Shown here one piece after another: positions 44,103 to 52,992 of a DNA stretch of 64,000 nucleotides (positions within the stretch are counted from its first letter, which is position 1; each line of letters begins with the position of its first letter). A model generated the notes under the pieces. It ran no database searches, was not told where the DNA came from, and saw only the letters and a program-made list of their open reading frames with translations. Position numbers and translations under genes: made by a program. The DNA is from Planctomycetota bacterium. GTDB lineage: Bacteria > Planctomycetota > Phycisphaerae > UBA1845 > UTPLA1. Where the stretch lies: assembly GCA_003576905.1 (NCBI GenBank), contig QEVG01000018.1:1-64000 (forward strand), read 5' to 3'.

Positions 44103-45180
44103 GGCGAATCCTGGATACACATCCAGTGTTCGCCGTCATTCCGCCATCAAAAGACGACTCACGTCCCCGTGAGACCTCTTTCGATCGCAGCATCGTCCTT
44201 CCCAGGAACCGGCCGGCGGGGGGGCTTCTCGCCTACCCCGCCGACCGCACGCTTCAAGATGGAAATGACCCGTCACCGCTTTCGTTGTCGTACATCCCCG
44301 GCACCACCCGTAAGGACACAAACGGCGCACCACTGCCTTGCAGTGCATCCGCTCCGCTCCCGCGGACTTCTACTTGCGGCACTCTCCCAGACTACGGCCT
44401 TTGAATCACCTGCTGAACAAGCAGGCACCGGGCACCACCCCGGCAGCCGCAGCCCTTCCCCGGTTATTGATAGTCGTCGCACAATCGGTCACGTCGGTAG
44501 GGCCGGTTAAGGCCCGGTCCGGCAGCGTATGTCCGAGGCTCCCGCCCCGGCATAGTTTCCGCCCGCATAATCGCGGACGATTTCGAGGCGCAGAATACAG
44601 AAGCTCGCCCCTACCCCATCGCTGCGGGATATTCCCTGTTCGGCACCGTCTCCGATTGCACTGACCGGCAAGGGCTTGATGCCCATTTCATCGTTGAGCT
44701 TTTCACCGTCCGCCTTTGTTCGACGGATCGCCGGGCATTGTCATCACCCGGTTCCGCGTGTCGCCACGCGGAAGCTCCCGACGCCGGCAAGCGTTGAACG
44801 AACCTGACGGGACTTGCACCCGAATTGCCTTTCGGCTTTGGTCCGGACCCCGCTGGGGGATTTTCACCCCTTCGACCATCACGGCCCGCCTTGCGGCAGG
44901 TCTGTCCCGGTCGCCCGATTTCCAGTTGCACTATGGGATAGAACTACAGGATTGCTCCAACGAACTACGTCGCAGGGATTACTCTGTAGAGCCTCCCTCG
45001 AACCGGACGAGCCTGTCTCCAGGCATCCGGCTCTACGGGTCGTGAACCTTGACGGCTGGTGAAGCGCGTCCCCTTAGTCCCGATGGTGAATCGGGATTTA
45101 CCGGGCGGTCCACGCCCATCTTAAAGCGTCAGATACGCGGTTTGCGTTCCTGACAGCCGCGGGATCGGTGATCCCGCTGG
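44103..45180 (-). ncRNA. Candidate circularly permuted group II ribozyme (domains V-VI before domain I)
   Basis: On the minus strand, reading from high to low coordinates, hairpins at 45180-45040 are followed by a 34-nt domain V (45033-45000) with the AGC catalytic triad, GAGA tetraloop, two-base bulge and the closing GUUC. Domain VI (44998-44974) has an AGGGA/TCCCT stem and bulged adenosines. After about 37 nt comes GTGCA (44931), resembling the GUGYG intron start, and domain I-like elements: GGGGTGAAAATCCCC (44870-44856), GCCGAAAGGC (44836-44827), CGGGTGCAAGTCCCG (44822-44808) and the EBS-type region around 44690-44590. No reverse transcriptase is present. A hairpin at 44134-44103 may close the RNA. 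Two adjacent broken ordinary introns are the main alternative. Confidence 0.65.
45000..45033 (-). ncRNA. Group II intron domain V
   Basis: It is exactly 34 nt long. The lower stem GAGCCGGA pairs with TCCGGTTC, with the AGC of the catalytic triad facing GTT. The upper stem GCCTG/CAGGC is closed by a GAGA (GNRA) tetraloop, with TCG at the bulge position. Compared with the common ACG bulge the first base differs. Confidence 0.88.
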
Positions 45181-45283
45181 TAGCCACCATAGCGCGAACA
45201 TCATTTCCAATCAAACTGCTAGCCGACCGCAAACCCGCGCGCCAATGCCGATCAAATCGCGTGCCCGATTCGTCCGAAATCCA

Positions 45284-46486
45284 TCACTCGTCTTCTTTCA
45301 GCTTTACCAGTCCGGGCAGTCGCTCTTCAACGCAAGTACCGAGCAAGAAAGCGACTGCCACCATTACCGCGACACCTGCACGTGGAAAATCTGCGGCAGG
45401 AAGCACATCGACTAGCAACTCAGTGAGCTTTGCCCCTACTCCGCCTACGACTGCGATTCCAAGCAGCGCGATAGTTCTTGCTGGTTGCCTCGGTTTCCGG
45501 CCAACTTCTCGCTTCCATGTGAAGAAGATAACTCCCAGAAAAAACCCAATTGCTAACGTCCACGAAAGCAGCGAATTTAGTCGGCTTCGCCAATCGGGCA
45601 TCACCCTGAACGCCGCCGATTCAACACCGCGCAGTGCGGCTGTCATTTCCGGATGCTTTGCAATTTCCCACCATACAATAAGATGAACCTGCGATGGCCC
45701 TCCACCCTTCGCCCTGCTAACTCCGTCCAATATCGCGGAAAACGAATCTTCAAATGAAAGGACCAATTCTCGCTCAACCACATGCTGTGCCCCTGCTAGG
45801 GCCGGAATTGCGATTGATCTATCTTTCATCCGCCCAGAATCTTGCACCGTTTCCATCACGCATCGTGAAATAGCTTGAACCAAGACAGTCTTGTACTCCC
45901 CGCCCAGATCTTCCATGAATTCAAACAGATTGACAGCATAGATCGCCTTGATGCTCGTAACGTGCGCATATTTCGATGCCTCGGGAACATCAATACGCGT
46001 CAGTCGTTCGAAGTGCCAATCTTGAGGACCACGTTTCAAGCCGAGTGTTCGAGCCAACGCTTCGCCAAACTCCCGGTCGAGACTGCCCACACTGTGCACA
46101 ACCGACATAGGCAACAACGTCCACGGGATGGTCAAGGTTGTACCGTCTTTGGTTGAAATCGCATCAGGTACCGGCGCACTAATCAAGAACGAGTCCCAAT
46201 ACTTTACGCGATTATTGAATTCCCATCCCTGCGAAGTTGCGCGTACCGCACGGTTAGGAATCACGACATCACCAACTTGCAAGTACACATCAATCTGGTT
46301 CAGCCGCCCAAGCAATTGTGGCGCGGAAAACGGATTCTGGACCCTGACCGATGGAAGCAACATCAGTGCAACAAGATATCCACAAAGGCCAAGTAACAGA
46401 CTCACAATCACGCGCCGTTGTAATGCACGCCGCGAAAGGCCTGATACACGACCGACCCATTGCTTCGACCGCTTCTTCAAGACCAT
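45284..46486 (-). CDS. Membrane protein of unknown function
   Basis: From the ATG at 46486 there are 400 residues; a GTG at 46501 is possible. A transmembrane helix lies near residues 22-45 (VIVSLLLGLCGYLVALMLLP). A large soluble domain of about 260 residues follows (VGDVVIPNRAVRATSQGWEF, RIDVPEASKYAHVTSIKAIY), then three C-terminal helices (SWTLAIGFFLGVIFFTW, TIALLGIAVVGGVGAKLTEL, VAVMVAVAFLLGTCV). No family is recognised. It is transcribed towards the group II-like RNA, which begins about 100 bp after its stop, so the RNA may be read from the same promoter. Confidence 0.65.
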   Translation of the reverse strand: MVLKKRSKQWVGRVSGLSRRALQRRVIVSLLLGLCGYLVALMLLPSVRVQNPFSAPQLLGRLNQIDVYLQVGDVVIPNRAVRATSQGWEFNNRVKYWDSFLISAPVPDAISTKDGTTLTIPWTLLPMSVVHSVGSLDREFGEALARTLGLKRGPQDWHFERLTRIDVPEASKYAHVTSIKAIYAVNLFEFMEDLGGEYKTVLVQAISRCVMETVQDSGRMKDRSIAIPALAGAQHVVERELVLSFEDSFSAILDGVSRAKGGGPSQVHLIVWWEIAKHPEMTAALRGVESAAFRVMPDWRSRLNSLLSWTLAIGFFLGVIFFTWKREVGRKPRQPARTIALLGIAVVGGVGAKLTELLVDVLPAADFPRAGVAVMVAVAFLLGTCVEERLPGLVKLKEDE

Positions 46487-46848
46487 GTCGCCATGCCTCA
46501 CGCGGAGCTGTTCAAGCCACAGTGCAGCATACCAGATTGCCTTGCACGTCCCCGTTAAGGCAAATTATTCTGATCCAATATCCGCGATTCGCTCGCCCCG
46601 TCGGGACCACTCCGGTGCTCGCTCGAAACGTTGGAGGGGTTTTACGGCCGATCGCTCTGCTCTATCGGCCGGTTTGGCTTTGGAACCCCCGCACGCCGCC
46701 GGTTCCAAACCTCCCCCGCCCCCTTCTTTCCCCTCCGAAAATGCTGGGGCCGACGGGTTGGCGTACGCACCGGAAGTCCCCAAGCCCGGGCGCCTTGACT
46801 TGGCGGATTTGGCCGTTAGCATATATGCGAACACAGGAAAGGACTCGC
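46487..46848. other. Intergenic region between divergent genes
   Basis: No gene is supported. It carries the promoter and a possible operator of the XRE/ImmA pair at its right end and a purine/pyrimidine-biased stretch (CTCCCCCGCCCCC) near 46708. Confidence 0.45.
46795..46833 (+). promoter_or_regulatory. Promoter and possible operator of the XRE/ImmA pair
   Basis: TTGACT (46795-46800) and TAGCAT (46817-46822) are 16 bp apart. The palindrome GCATATATGC (46819-46828) overlaps the -10 box, and GCGAACA (46827-46833) recurs in the inverted repeat at 48010-48031, suggesting a shared half-site for the regulator. Confidence 0.5.
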
Positions 46849-47226
46849 GTGGCTCCAAGGAATACACCAATTGGCGAAGTGCTCAGGCGGCAGCGCGTGC
46901 AGGTCGTCAAAAAGGGGCTCCGCGAGATGGCCCGGCTGCTGGAGATCACGCCGCCGCACTTGACCGACATCGAAAAAGGACGCCGGGCACCATCCGAGGA
47001 ACTGCTGGTCCGAATCTGCCGGCATTACGACATCCCGGAGGCCGAGCTGCGCTCCGGTTGGAACAAGGCCGACACCGTCGTCGGGCAGGTGGCGACCCAG
47101 GATGCGGTGACCGCGGAAAAAGTGCCCGAGCTGCTTCGATCCGCCCGACGGCTCACATCGGACCAGTGGGATTCGCTCATCGACCAGGCCAAACGGATGT
47201 CCGCGGACAAGAAAGGCAGGAAGTAG
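46849..47226 (+). CDS. XRE-family repressor, ImmR-like
   Basis: The GTG at 46849 follows GGAAAGGA and gives 125 residues; an ATG at 46825 is also in frame but sits at the promoter. The helix-turn-helix is IGEVLRRQRVQVVKKGLREM, ARLLEITPPHLTDIEKGRRA, SEELLVRICRHYDIPEAEL. The C-terminal 60 residues are helical. The next gene, three bases on, encodes an HELAH metallopeptidase. XRE repressor plus ImmA/IrrE-type protease is the classic switch of integrative elements such as ICEBs1: damage activates the protease, which removes the repressor and induces excision. That role is inferred from the gene pair. Confidence 0.85.
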   Translation: MAPRNTPIGEVLRRQRVQVVKKGLREMARLLEITPPHLTDIEKGRRAPSEELLVRICRHYDIPEAELRSGWNKADTVVGQVATQDAVTAEKVPELLRSARRLTSDQWDSLIDQAKRMSADKKGRK

Positions 47227-47229
47227 CGC

Positions 47230-47991
47230 GTGGCCGCCTTGCCGATTGGCAATCTGTTTCACCCGCAGCCGGGCAACATCCGCGCCGAGCGAAACGCCGG
47301 CAAATGCCTCGAACGGTGCCGGCGGAAACTCGGGCTCACCGAGATTCCCTTGCCGGTGCCGGTCGACCAGTGGATTGAAACGGTCTTCGACATCGGCTTC
47401 GGAATCACAGACCTGTCGCACCTGGGAGCGGACGTGCTCGGGGCGGCCTACATCAAAGAGAACGAGATCGCCGTTGCTGAAACGGCGCTCAAGCACGACG
47501 GGCGCTTTCGTTTCACCTGTGCCCACGAGCTGGCCCACTTCGTCTTGCACGCGCACATTGCCGTCGTCTTTACCGACGGCGAGCTTCCGAGCCTGGAGCT
47601 GGCCAATCGACTTGACAGGGAAGCCGACAAATTCGCCGCGGCGTTTCTTTCGCCGCTACCGCTTCTGGAGCGAGAGATCGTGCGATTCTGTCGTAGCGAA
47701 CGGTTGGACCCGGAATACTGCCTTGCCGAGTTGATGGTGCCCTCGCCCGAATCGCTCTGGCTCTGGAAGGGGTTCTTGGTGCCGTTTCTGACACAGCGGT
47801 TCGGGATCTCCAAGACGGCGCTCGTCTATCGCTGCCAGGATCTGCGCGACTTGACCGATGAAAGCCGGTCGTTCATGCCGGCACGGATAAAAAACGCGAT
47901 CCTTGGAAATGCCTCCTTCGGCGAGCCGGTGCCGTCGATGCGAATCGTCAACGGGCGTCCGCAGCCGGTGGCCGAGAGCCCGAGGCGCTGA
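47230..47991 (+). CDS. ImmA/IrrE-family zinc metallopeptidase
   Basis: This 253-residue protein starts at a GTG three bases after the XRE repressor. The zinc-binding signature is CAHELAHFVLH (near residue 98) with the downstream acidic region RLDREADKFAAAFLSPLPLL. The N-terminal part (IPLPVPVDQWIETVFDIGFG) and the C-terminal part, including SPESLWLWKGFLVPFLTQRF and GISKTALVYRC, match long forms of this family. It probably cleaves or inactivates the partner repressor, freeing the element's excision genes downstream. The glutamate of HExxH is intact, so it should be active. Confidence 0.9.
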   Translation: MAALPIGNLFHPQPGNIRAERNAGKCLERCRRKLGLTEIPLPVPVDQWIETVFDIGFGITDLSHLGADVLGAAYIKENEIAVAETALKHDGRFRFTCAHELAHFVLHAHIAVVFTDGELPSLELANRLDREADKFAAAFLSPLPLLEREIVRFCRSERLDPEYCLAELMVPSPESLWLWKGFLVPFLTQRFGISKTALVYRCQDLRDLTDESRSFMPARIKNAILGNASFGEPVPSMRIVNGRPQPVAESPRR

Positions 47992-48009
47992 ACCGTTTTT
48001 TTGCGAGCG

Positions 48010-48031
48010 ATGTTCGCACGATAGCGAACAT
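48010..48031. promoter_or_regulatory. Inverted repeat ATGTTCGC-N6-GCGAACAT
   Basis: This perfect 8-bp palindrome with a 6-bp centre lies downstream of immA-like and 67 bp upstream of the next small gene. It shares GCGAACA with the promoter region of the XRE repressor. It is a likely repressor operator ahead of the excision/integration genes. Confidence 0.6.
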
Positions 48032-48097
48032 GCCTAGAATCAACAGGTGTGCATCGCTTCGGCACGACGTTGCCGCTAGCAGCCCGAGGTATGAATC

Positions 48098-48388
48098 ATG
48101 GTGGTGTATCTGGTCAACCAGTCGAATCTCGCTCGAATTTACTCCAAGCGCGCCGAGCCGTCCGAAACCGAGCTCTTCGCCATCCTGGTCGCGTTGATGG
48201 CCCTGCCGGGTTCGGCTCGCAAGCCCAGAAGCCACGAGCTTGTCCTGACCGAGGAAAACCGGCTGCAGGTCGCTGAGTACATCCGCGAGAAGCTCTCTGT
48301 CCTCCTTCCCGAGTTTGAGTGGAACGGCGGGCTGCTGCTTCGGCTCTATCAGCTGGTGGGTTTGAGGATTCAATGGACGCCGTTTTGA
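48098..48388 (+). CDS. Small hypothetical protein upstream of the excisionase remnant
   Basis: This 96-residue protein is mostly helical (NLARIYSKRAEPSETELFAI, LTEENRLQVAEYIREKLSVL, GGLLLRLYQLVGLRIQ). No family is recognised. There is no strong ribosome binding site. It lies between a palindromic operator and the broken excisionase-like gene, so it may belong to the element's excision module under control of the XRE/ImmA switch. Confidence 0.55.
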   Translation: MVVYLVNQSNLARIYSKRAEPSETELFAILVALMALPGSARKPRSHELVLTEENRLQVAEYIREKLSVLLPEFEWNGGLLLRLYQLVGLRIQWTPF

Positions 48389-48427
48389 CCGAAGGCCGCA
48401 AAGACGGCTTGTCTGCGGGATGCTTCC

Positions 48428-48685
48428 ATGACGCACGTGCAGCACATCGGACCAATCCTTCCCGGCGACCCGCCGATTCCCTGCCCCGAGCTGCTGACCG
48501 AGGAGGAGGCGATCCGCTATCTCAGGCTCGATACAATTGAGGGATTGAGCAACCCCTAGGAGACGCTGGCCCGCTATCGAACGATGGGCGTGCTTCAGGG
48601 AACGCAGGTGTCGAAGAAAATCTTCTATCGGCGCGTTGAGCTTGACCGGTTTTTGGAGCGATTGACCACCACCAACCCCAGGTAA
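48428..48685 (+). pseudogene. Excisionase-like HTH gene interrupted by an in-frame amber codon
   Basis: An 85-codon frame starts at ATG 48428 and ends at TAA 48683-48685, but codon 44 is TAG (48557-48559). The part before it (CPELLTEEEAIRYLRLDTIE) and the part after it (ETLARYRTMGVLQGTQVSKK, IFYRRVELDRFLERL) together form one helix-turn-helix protein of the excisionase/MerR type. The integrase starts 11 bp downstream, the usual place for xis. A single-base change could restore a sense codon. Either the gene is dead, with the element locked in place, or the amber is read through. A sequencing error cannot be excluded. Confidence 0.7.
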
Positions 48686-48696
48686 AGGACCCGACT

Positions 48697-49997
<1,301 letters not shown>

Positions 49998-50498
49998 AAA
50001 TCTATACAGCAGTCTGACTGGCGCATGCCTAGCCGCCAGACCCGGGTTGTGCGCAAGCACAATTCGAGCGAGCCATCGCACTGTTTATAACCGTTTTTCC
50101 GTGATTCGCAAGGATACCGAACAGAAGGCATACCGCACAAGCCGGCATTGCGGAACGCGAGATTCCGGTTTTGCAGTGCCCGTTCTGGCCGGCTTGGCTC
50201 GCCGCTAAGCTACCCGCCAGGAACGCGATCTCGCCGCGAGTCACATCCCCGGCGCGCTTCGAGTCGGTCGCCCTGGGCCGAGGGCGTACCCGCCCTCCCC
50301 CTGCTTCCTTACGCGGGCTTTACAGCCCTTGCGCTGAATCAAACAGCATCCTAATTCGCCGGGTTGTACGCTTCTGAAGTGGACGCGAACGGCACGGGAT
50401 TCGCCGCCGCTTTTTGCTTTACGTTTGACCAGAGTGAACTTGTCCGCCCGCACGCCCGCGGCTTTCGCCGCTGATCGCACGTTTCCGAGGGTGAATAC
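49998..50498. other. Intergenic region upstream of the kdp operon
   Basis: No gene is seen in 500 bp. TTGTGC-GCAA-GCACAA (50047-50062) is a small GNRA-capped hairpin near the tRNA. I looked for a c-di-AMP (ydaO) riboswitch, which precedes many potassium uptake genes, and did not recognise one. The kdp promoter and KdpE site should lie here but cannot be fixed by eye. Confidence 0.5.
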
Positions 50499-50591
50499 AT
50501 GACTGCATGGTACGTGGTGTGCGGTGTCGTTGCGCTGCTGCTGCTGGTCTACCTGTTCGTCGCAATGCTCAAGCCGGAGGCCTTCCAATGA
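50499..50591 (+). CDS. kdpF: KdpF small stabilising subunit
   Basis: This is a 30-residue single-helix membrane peptide (WYVVCGVVALLLLVYLFVAM then LKPEAF). KdpF peptides share exactly this form, a hydrophobic helix with a central Y-L and a final PE-F motif, and stabilise the KdpABC complex. It is the first gene of the operon, and its stop overlaps the start of the next small frame. Confidence 0.85.
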   Translation: MTAWYVVCGVVALLLLVYLFVAMLKPEAFQ

Positions 50592-50683
50592 CGGCGCTGT
50601 TGTATTTGTTTCTCGGAATGGCGTGCTTCGCCGCGCTGCTCGGATTGACGCTGGCGGTGGCACACACCGAACCCCGCGAGTGA
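50588..50683 (+). CDS. 31-residue membrane peptide between kdpF and kdpA
   Basis: The ATG overlaps the kdpF stop (ATGA). The product MTALLYLFLGMACFAALLGL followed by TLAVAHTEPRE is one transmembrane helix with a short charged tail. It could be a second small Kdp-associated subunit. No named family is known to me. Confidence 0.55.
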   Translation: MTALLYLFLGMACFAALLGLTLAVAHTEPRE

Positions 50684-50696
50684 CTCAGGTGCGCGC

Positions 50697-52376
50697 ATGA
50701 CGGCCTTCATTTTCATCGTTCTCATCGTCGGCGGCACGGCCGCGCTTTCCTGGCCGCTCGGCCGGTACATACAGTGGGCGATGGACCCCGCGGCCGACGT
50801 GGGCCCGCGCCGACGTGGGCTGGATCGGCTATTCGAGCGCATCGCGGGCAAGCTCGGCCGCGATGCGCAGGGCTGGAAGAAGTACATCCTGGCGATGCTG
50901 GCCTTCAACGTTGTCATGTTCGTTGTGAGCTTCGCCTTCCTGGCGTTCCAGCACTACCTGCCGCTCAATCCGGACGGCATGAAGGCGATCGAGGGCAGCC
51001 TGATTTTCAACACGGCGGCCTCGTTCACCTCGAACACGAACCTCCAGCACTATTCGGGCGAGTCCACGATGAGCTACCTGTCGCAGCTCTGCGCGCTCAT
51101 GTGGCTCCAGTTCGTTTCGCCCGCCGTGGGCCTGGCCGCCCTGGCTGCGATGGCGCGCGGTCTCGCCGGCCGCCAACAAATGGGTAACTTCTTCATCGAC
51201 GTTCAACGGGCCACCTTCCTGGTGCTCGTACCACTCGCGCTCATCATGGCGACGCTGATGGTGCAGGGCGGGATGCCCATGACGCTGTCCGGCGCCGCGC
51301 ACGCGACAACGCTCGAAGGCGCTGAACAGGTTATTGCCCGCGGCCCCGTCGCGGCGTTTCTGGCGATCAAGCAGCTCGGCACCAATGGCGGCGGCTTCTT
51401 CGGCCCGAACTCGACGCATCCGCTCGAGAACCCCACTTTCTGGACGAACGTGCTCGCGACTATGTCCATCATCATCATCCCGATGGCGTGCGTGTGGATG
51501 TTCGGGCGGATCATCGGGCGGATGCGGCACGCGGCCGTTGTCTTTGGCGTCATGCTGCTGCTCATGGGCACGCGCATTGCGGGCGCGGTCTTGTTCGAGT
51601 CGGCACCGACGCGCGCTTTTGCGAGCCTCCCGATCGAGCAGACGGACGGCAACCTGGAGGGCAAGGAGCTGCGGTTTGGCGCTGCCGCCGGGCCGCTCTG
51701 GGCGGTCGTCACGACCTCAACCAGCAATGGCTCGGTCAACTGCATGCACGACAGCCTCAATCCGCTGACAGGGCTGATGCCCATGATTGGCATGTGGCTG
51801 AACGAGGACTTCGGCGGTGTCGGCGTCGGGATGATCAACATGTTCGTGTACATCATCCTGGCCGTATTCCTCGCCGGCATGATGGTCGGCCGTACACCGG
51901 AATACCTGAACCGCCGCGTGGAGGCGCGCGAGGTCAAGCTCGCAGTACTCGCGCTCCTGGCGCAATCATTATTCATTCTCGTCGGCACGGCCGTCTTCGC
52001 CGTGACGCCGTGGGGGACGAAAACGCTTAACAACGCCGGCGCGCACGGGTTCAGCGAGATGCTCTACGAGTTCAGTTCGGCAAGCGCGAACAACGGTTCG
52101 GGCTTTGAGGGGCTGGGCGACAATACACCGCCCTGGAATATCGCGACAGGAGTCGTGATGCTCCTGGCGCGTTTCATCCCCATCATTGTGCCGCTGGCCA
52201 TCGCCGGATCGCTGGCTGCGAAGCGGCCGACGGCGCAGTCCGCCGGCACGCTCGGCGTGGAAGACGGCACGTTCGGTGTCATGTTGACGGCCGTCGTCGT
52301 AATCATCGGGGCGCTCACGTTCTTCCCGGCTGCGGCGCTGGGGCCGATCGTCGAGCATCTCCAGTTCATGGTTTGA
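50697..52376 (+). CDS. kdpA: Potassium-transporting ATPase subunit A
   Basis: This 559-residue polytopic membrane protein is homologous to the SKT superfamily of potassium channels. Selectivity-filter regions are visible: TNTNLQHYSGES, KQLGTNGGGFFGPNSTHPLE, SLNPLTGLMPM and SSASANNGSGFEGLGDN. KdpA binds and conducts potassium in the high-affinity Kdp pump. The length is typical. The ATG at 50697 follows the small membrane peptide gene by 13 bp. kdpC, not kdpB, comes next. Confidence 0.97.
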   Translation: MTAFIFIVLIVGGTAALSWPLGRYIQWAMDPAADVGPRRRGLDRLFERIAGKLGRDAQGWKKYILAMLAFNVVMFVVSFAFLAFQHYLPLNPDGMKAIEGSLIFNTAASFTSNTNLQHYSGESTMSYLSQLCALMWLQFVSPAVGLAALAAMARGLAGRQQMGNFFIDVQRATFLVLVPLALIMATLMVQGGMPMTLSGAAHATTLEGAEQVIARGPVAAFLAIKQLGTNGGGFFGPNSTHPLENPTFWTNVLATMSIIIIPMACVWMFGRIIGRMRHAAVVFGVMLLLMGTRIAGAVLFESAPTRAFASLPIEQTDGNLEGKELRFGAAAGPLWAVVTTSTSNGSVNCMHDSLNPLTGLMPMIGMWLNEDFGGVGVGMINMFVYIILAVFLAGMMVGRTPEYLNRRVEAREVKLAVLALLAQSLFILVGTAVFAVTPWGTKTLNNAGAHGFSEMLYEFSSASANNGSGFEGLGDNTPPWNIATGVVMLLARFIPIIVPLAIAGSLAAKRPTAQSAGTLGVEDGTFGVMLTAVVVIIGALTFFPAAALGPIVEHLQFMV

Positions 52377-52392
52377 GAAGCAGGACGCAAAG

Positions 52393-52968
52393 ATGCAAAC
52401 GTTTATTGCCAGTTTGCGAATCACGGCGGCCACGATGGTGATCTGCGTCGCCGCTTATACGCTGGCGATCCTCGGCATCGCGCAAGTCGTGACGCCCGAG
52501 TCGGCGAATGGATCGCTTATTCGACGCGCGGATGGGACCGTTGTTGGCAGCCGTCTCATCGGGCAGAGGTTTGAGCAACCGGGCTACTTCTGGCCGCGCC
52601 CCTCGGCATGCGACTACAACGCGGCGGGCGCCGCAGGTAGTAACAAATCGCCCACGAGTCCAGATCTCATCGCCCGTGCCAGCGCCATGATTGCGCGCCA
52701 CGGCGCAACCGCCGACACACCGCTGCCCGCCGATCTGGCCGCGGCCTCCGGCGGCGGGCTCGACCCCCACATCACGCAGCGGGCTGCCCTCTACCAGGCA
52801 ACGCGTGTAGCCGGCGCTCGCGGTGTACCGACAAAAGAGGTGGAGGCACTCATTCAGAAGTTCGCGTTCTCACCGGGCGGTCCGCTTACGTCGGACTTGG
52901 TGGTCAACGTGCTGGAATTAAACCTGGCGATGGACGAAGCGTCCGGGCCCGTATCCGCGTCGCGGTAA
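52393..52968 (+). CDS. kdpC: Potassium-transporting ATPase subunit C
   Basis: This 191-residue protein has one N-terminal membrane helix and a periplasmic domain with family motifs: GIAQVVTPESANGSLIRR, GSRLIGQRFEQPGYFWPRPS, YNAAGAAGSNKSPTSPDL, GGLDPHITQRAALYQATRVA. KdpC is needed for assembly and ATP affinity of the pump. It lies 16 bp after kdpA and 24 bp before kdpB. This A-C-B order differs from the usual A-B-C. Confidence 0.96.
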   Translation: MQTFIASLRITAATMVICVAAYTLAILGIAQVVTPESANGSLIRRADGTVVGSRLIGQRFEQPGYFWPRPSACDYNAAGAAGSNKSPTSPDLIARASAMIARHGATADTPLPADLAAASGGGLDPHITQRAALYQATRVAGARGVPTKEVEALIQKFAFSPGGPLTSDLVVNVLELNLAMDEASGPVSASR

Positions 52969-52992
52969 TGCGGCATACATGGTGATCGTGCA

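Noticed and set aside
44007-45062. Several overlapping frames of 70-170 codons on both strands
   Set aside because: They cross the structured group II-like RNA, have biased basic composition and no recognisable domain; none resembles a reverse transcriptase (no YADD motif).
46816-47556. 246-codon minus-strand frame opposite the XRE/ImmA genes
   Set aside because: The plus strand carries two firmly recognised genes with catalytic and DNA-binding motifs; the opposite frame is a by-product of GC-rich codon use.
49998-50498. c-di-AMP (ydaO) riboswitch upstream of kdp
   Set aside because: None of its conserved segments could be recognised in the leader.
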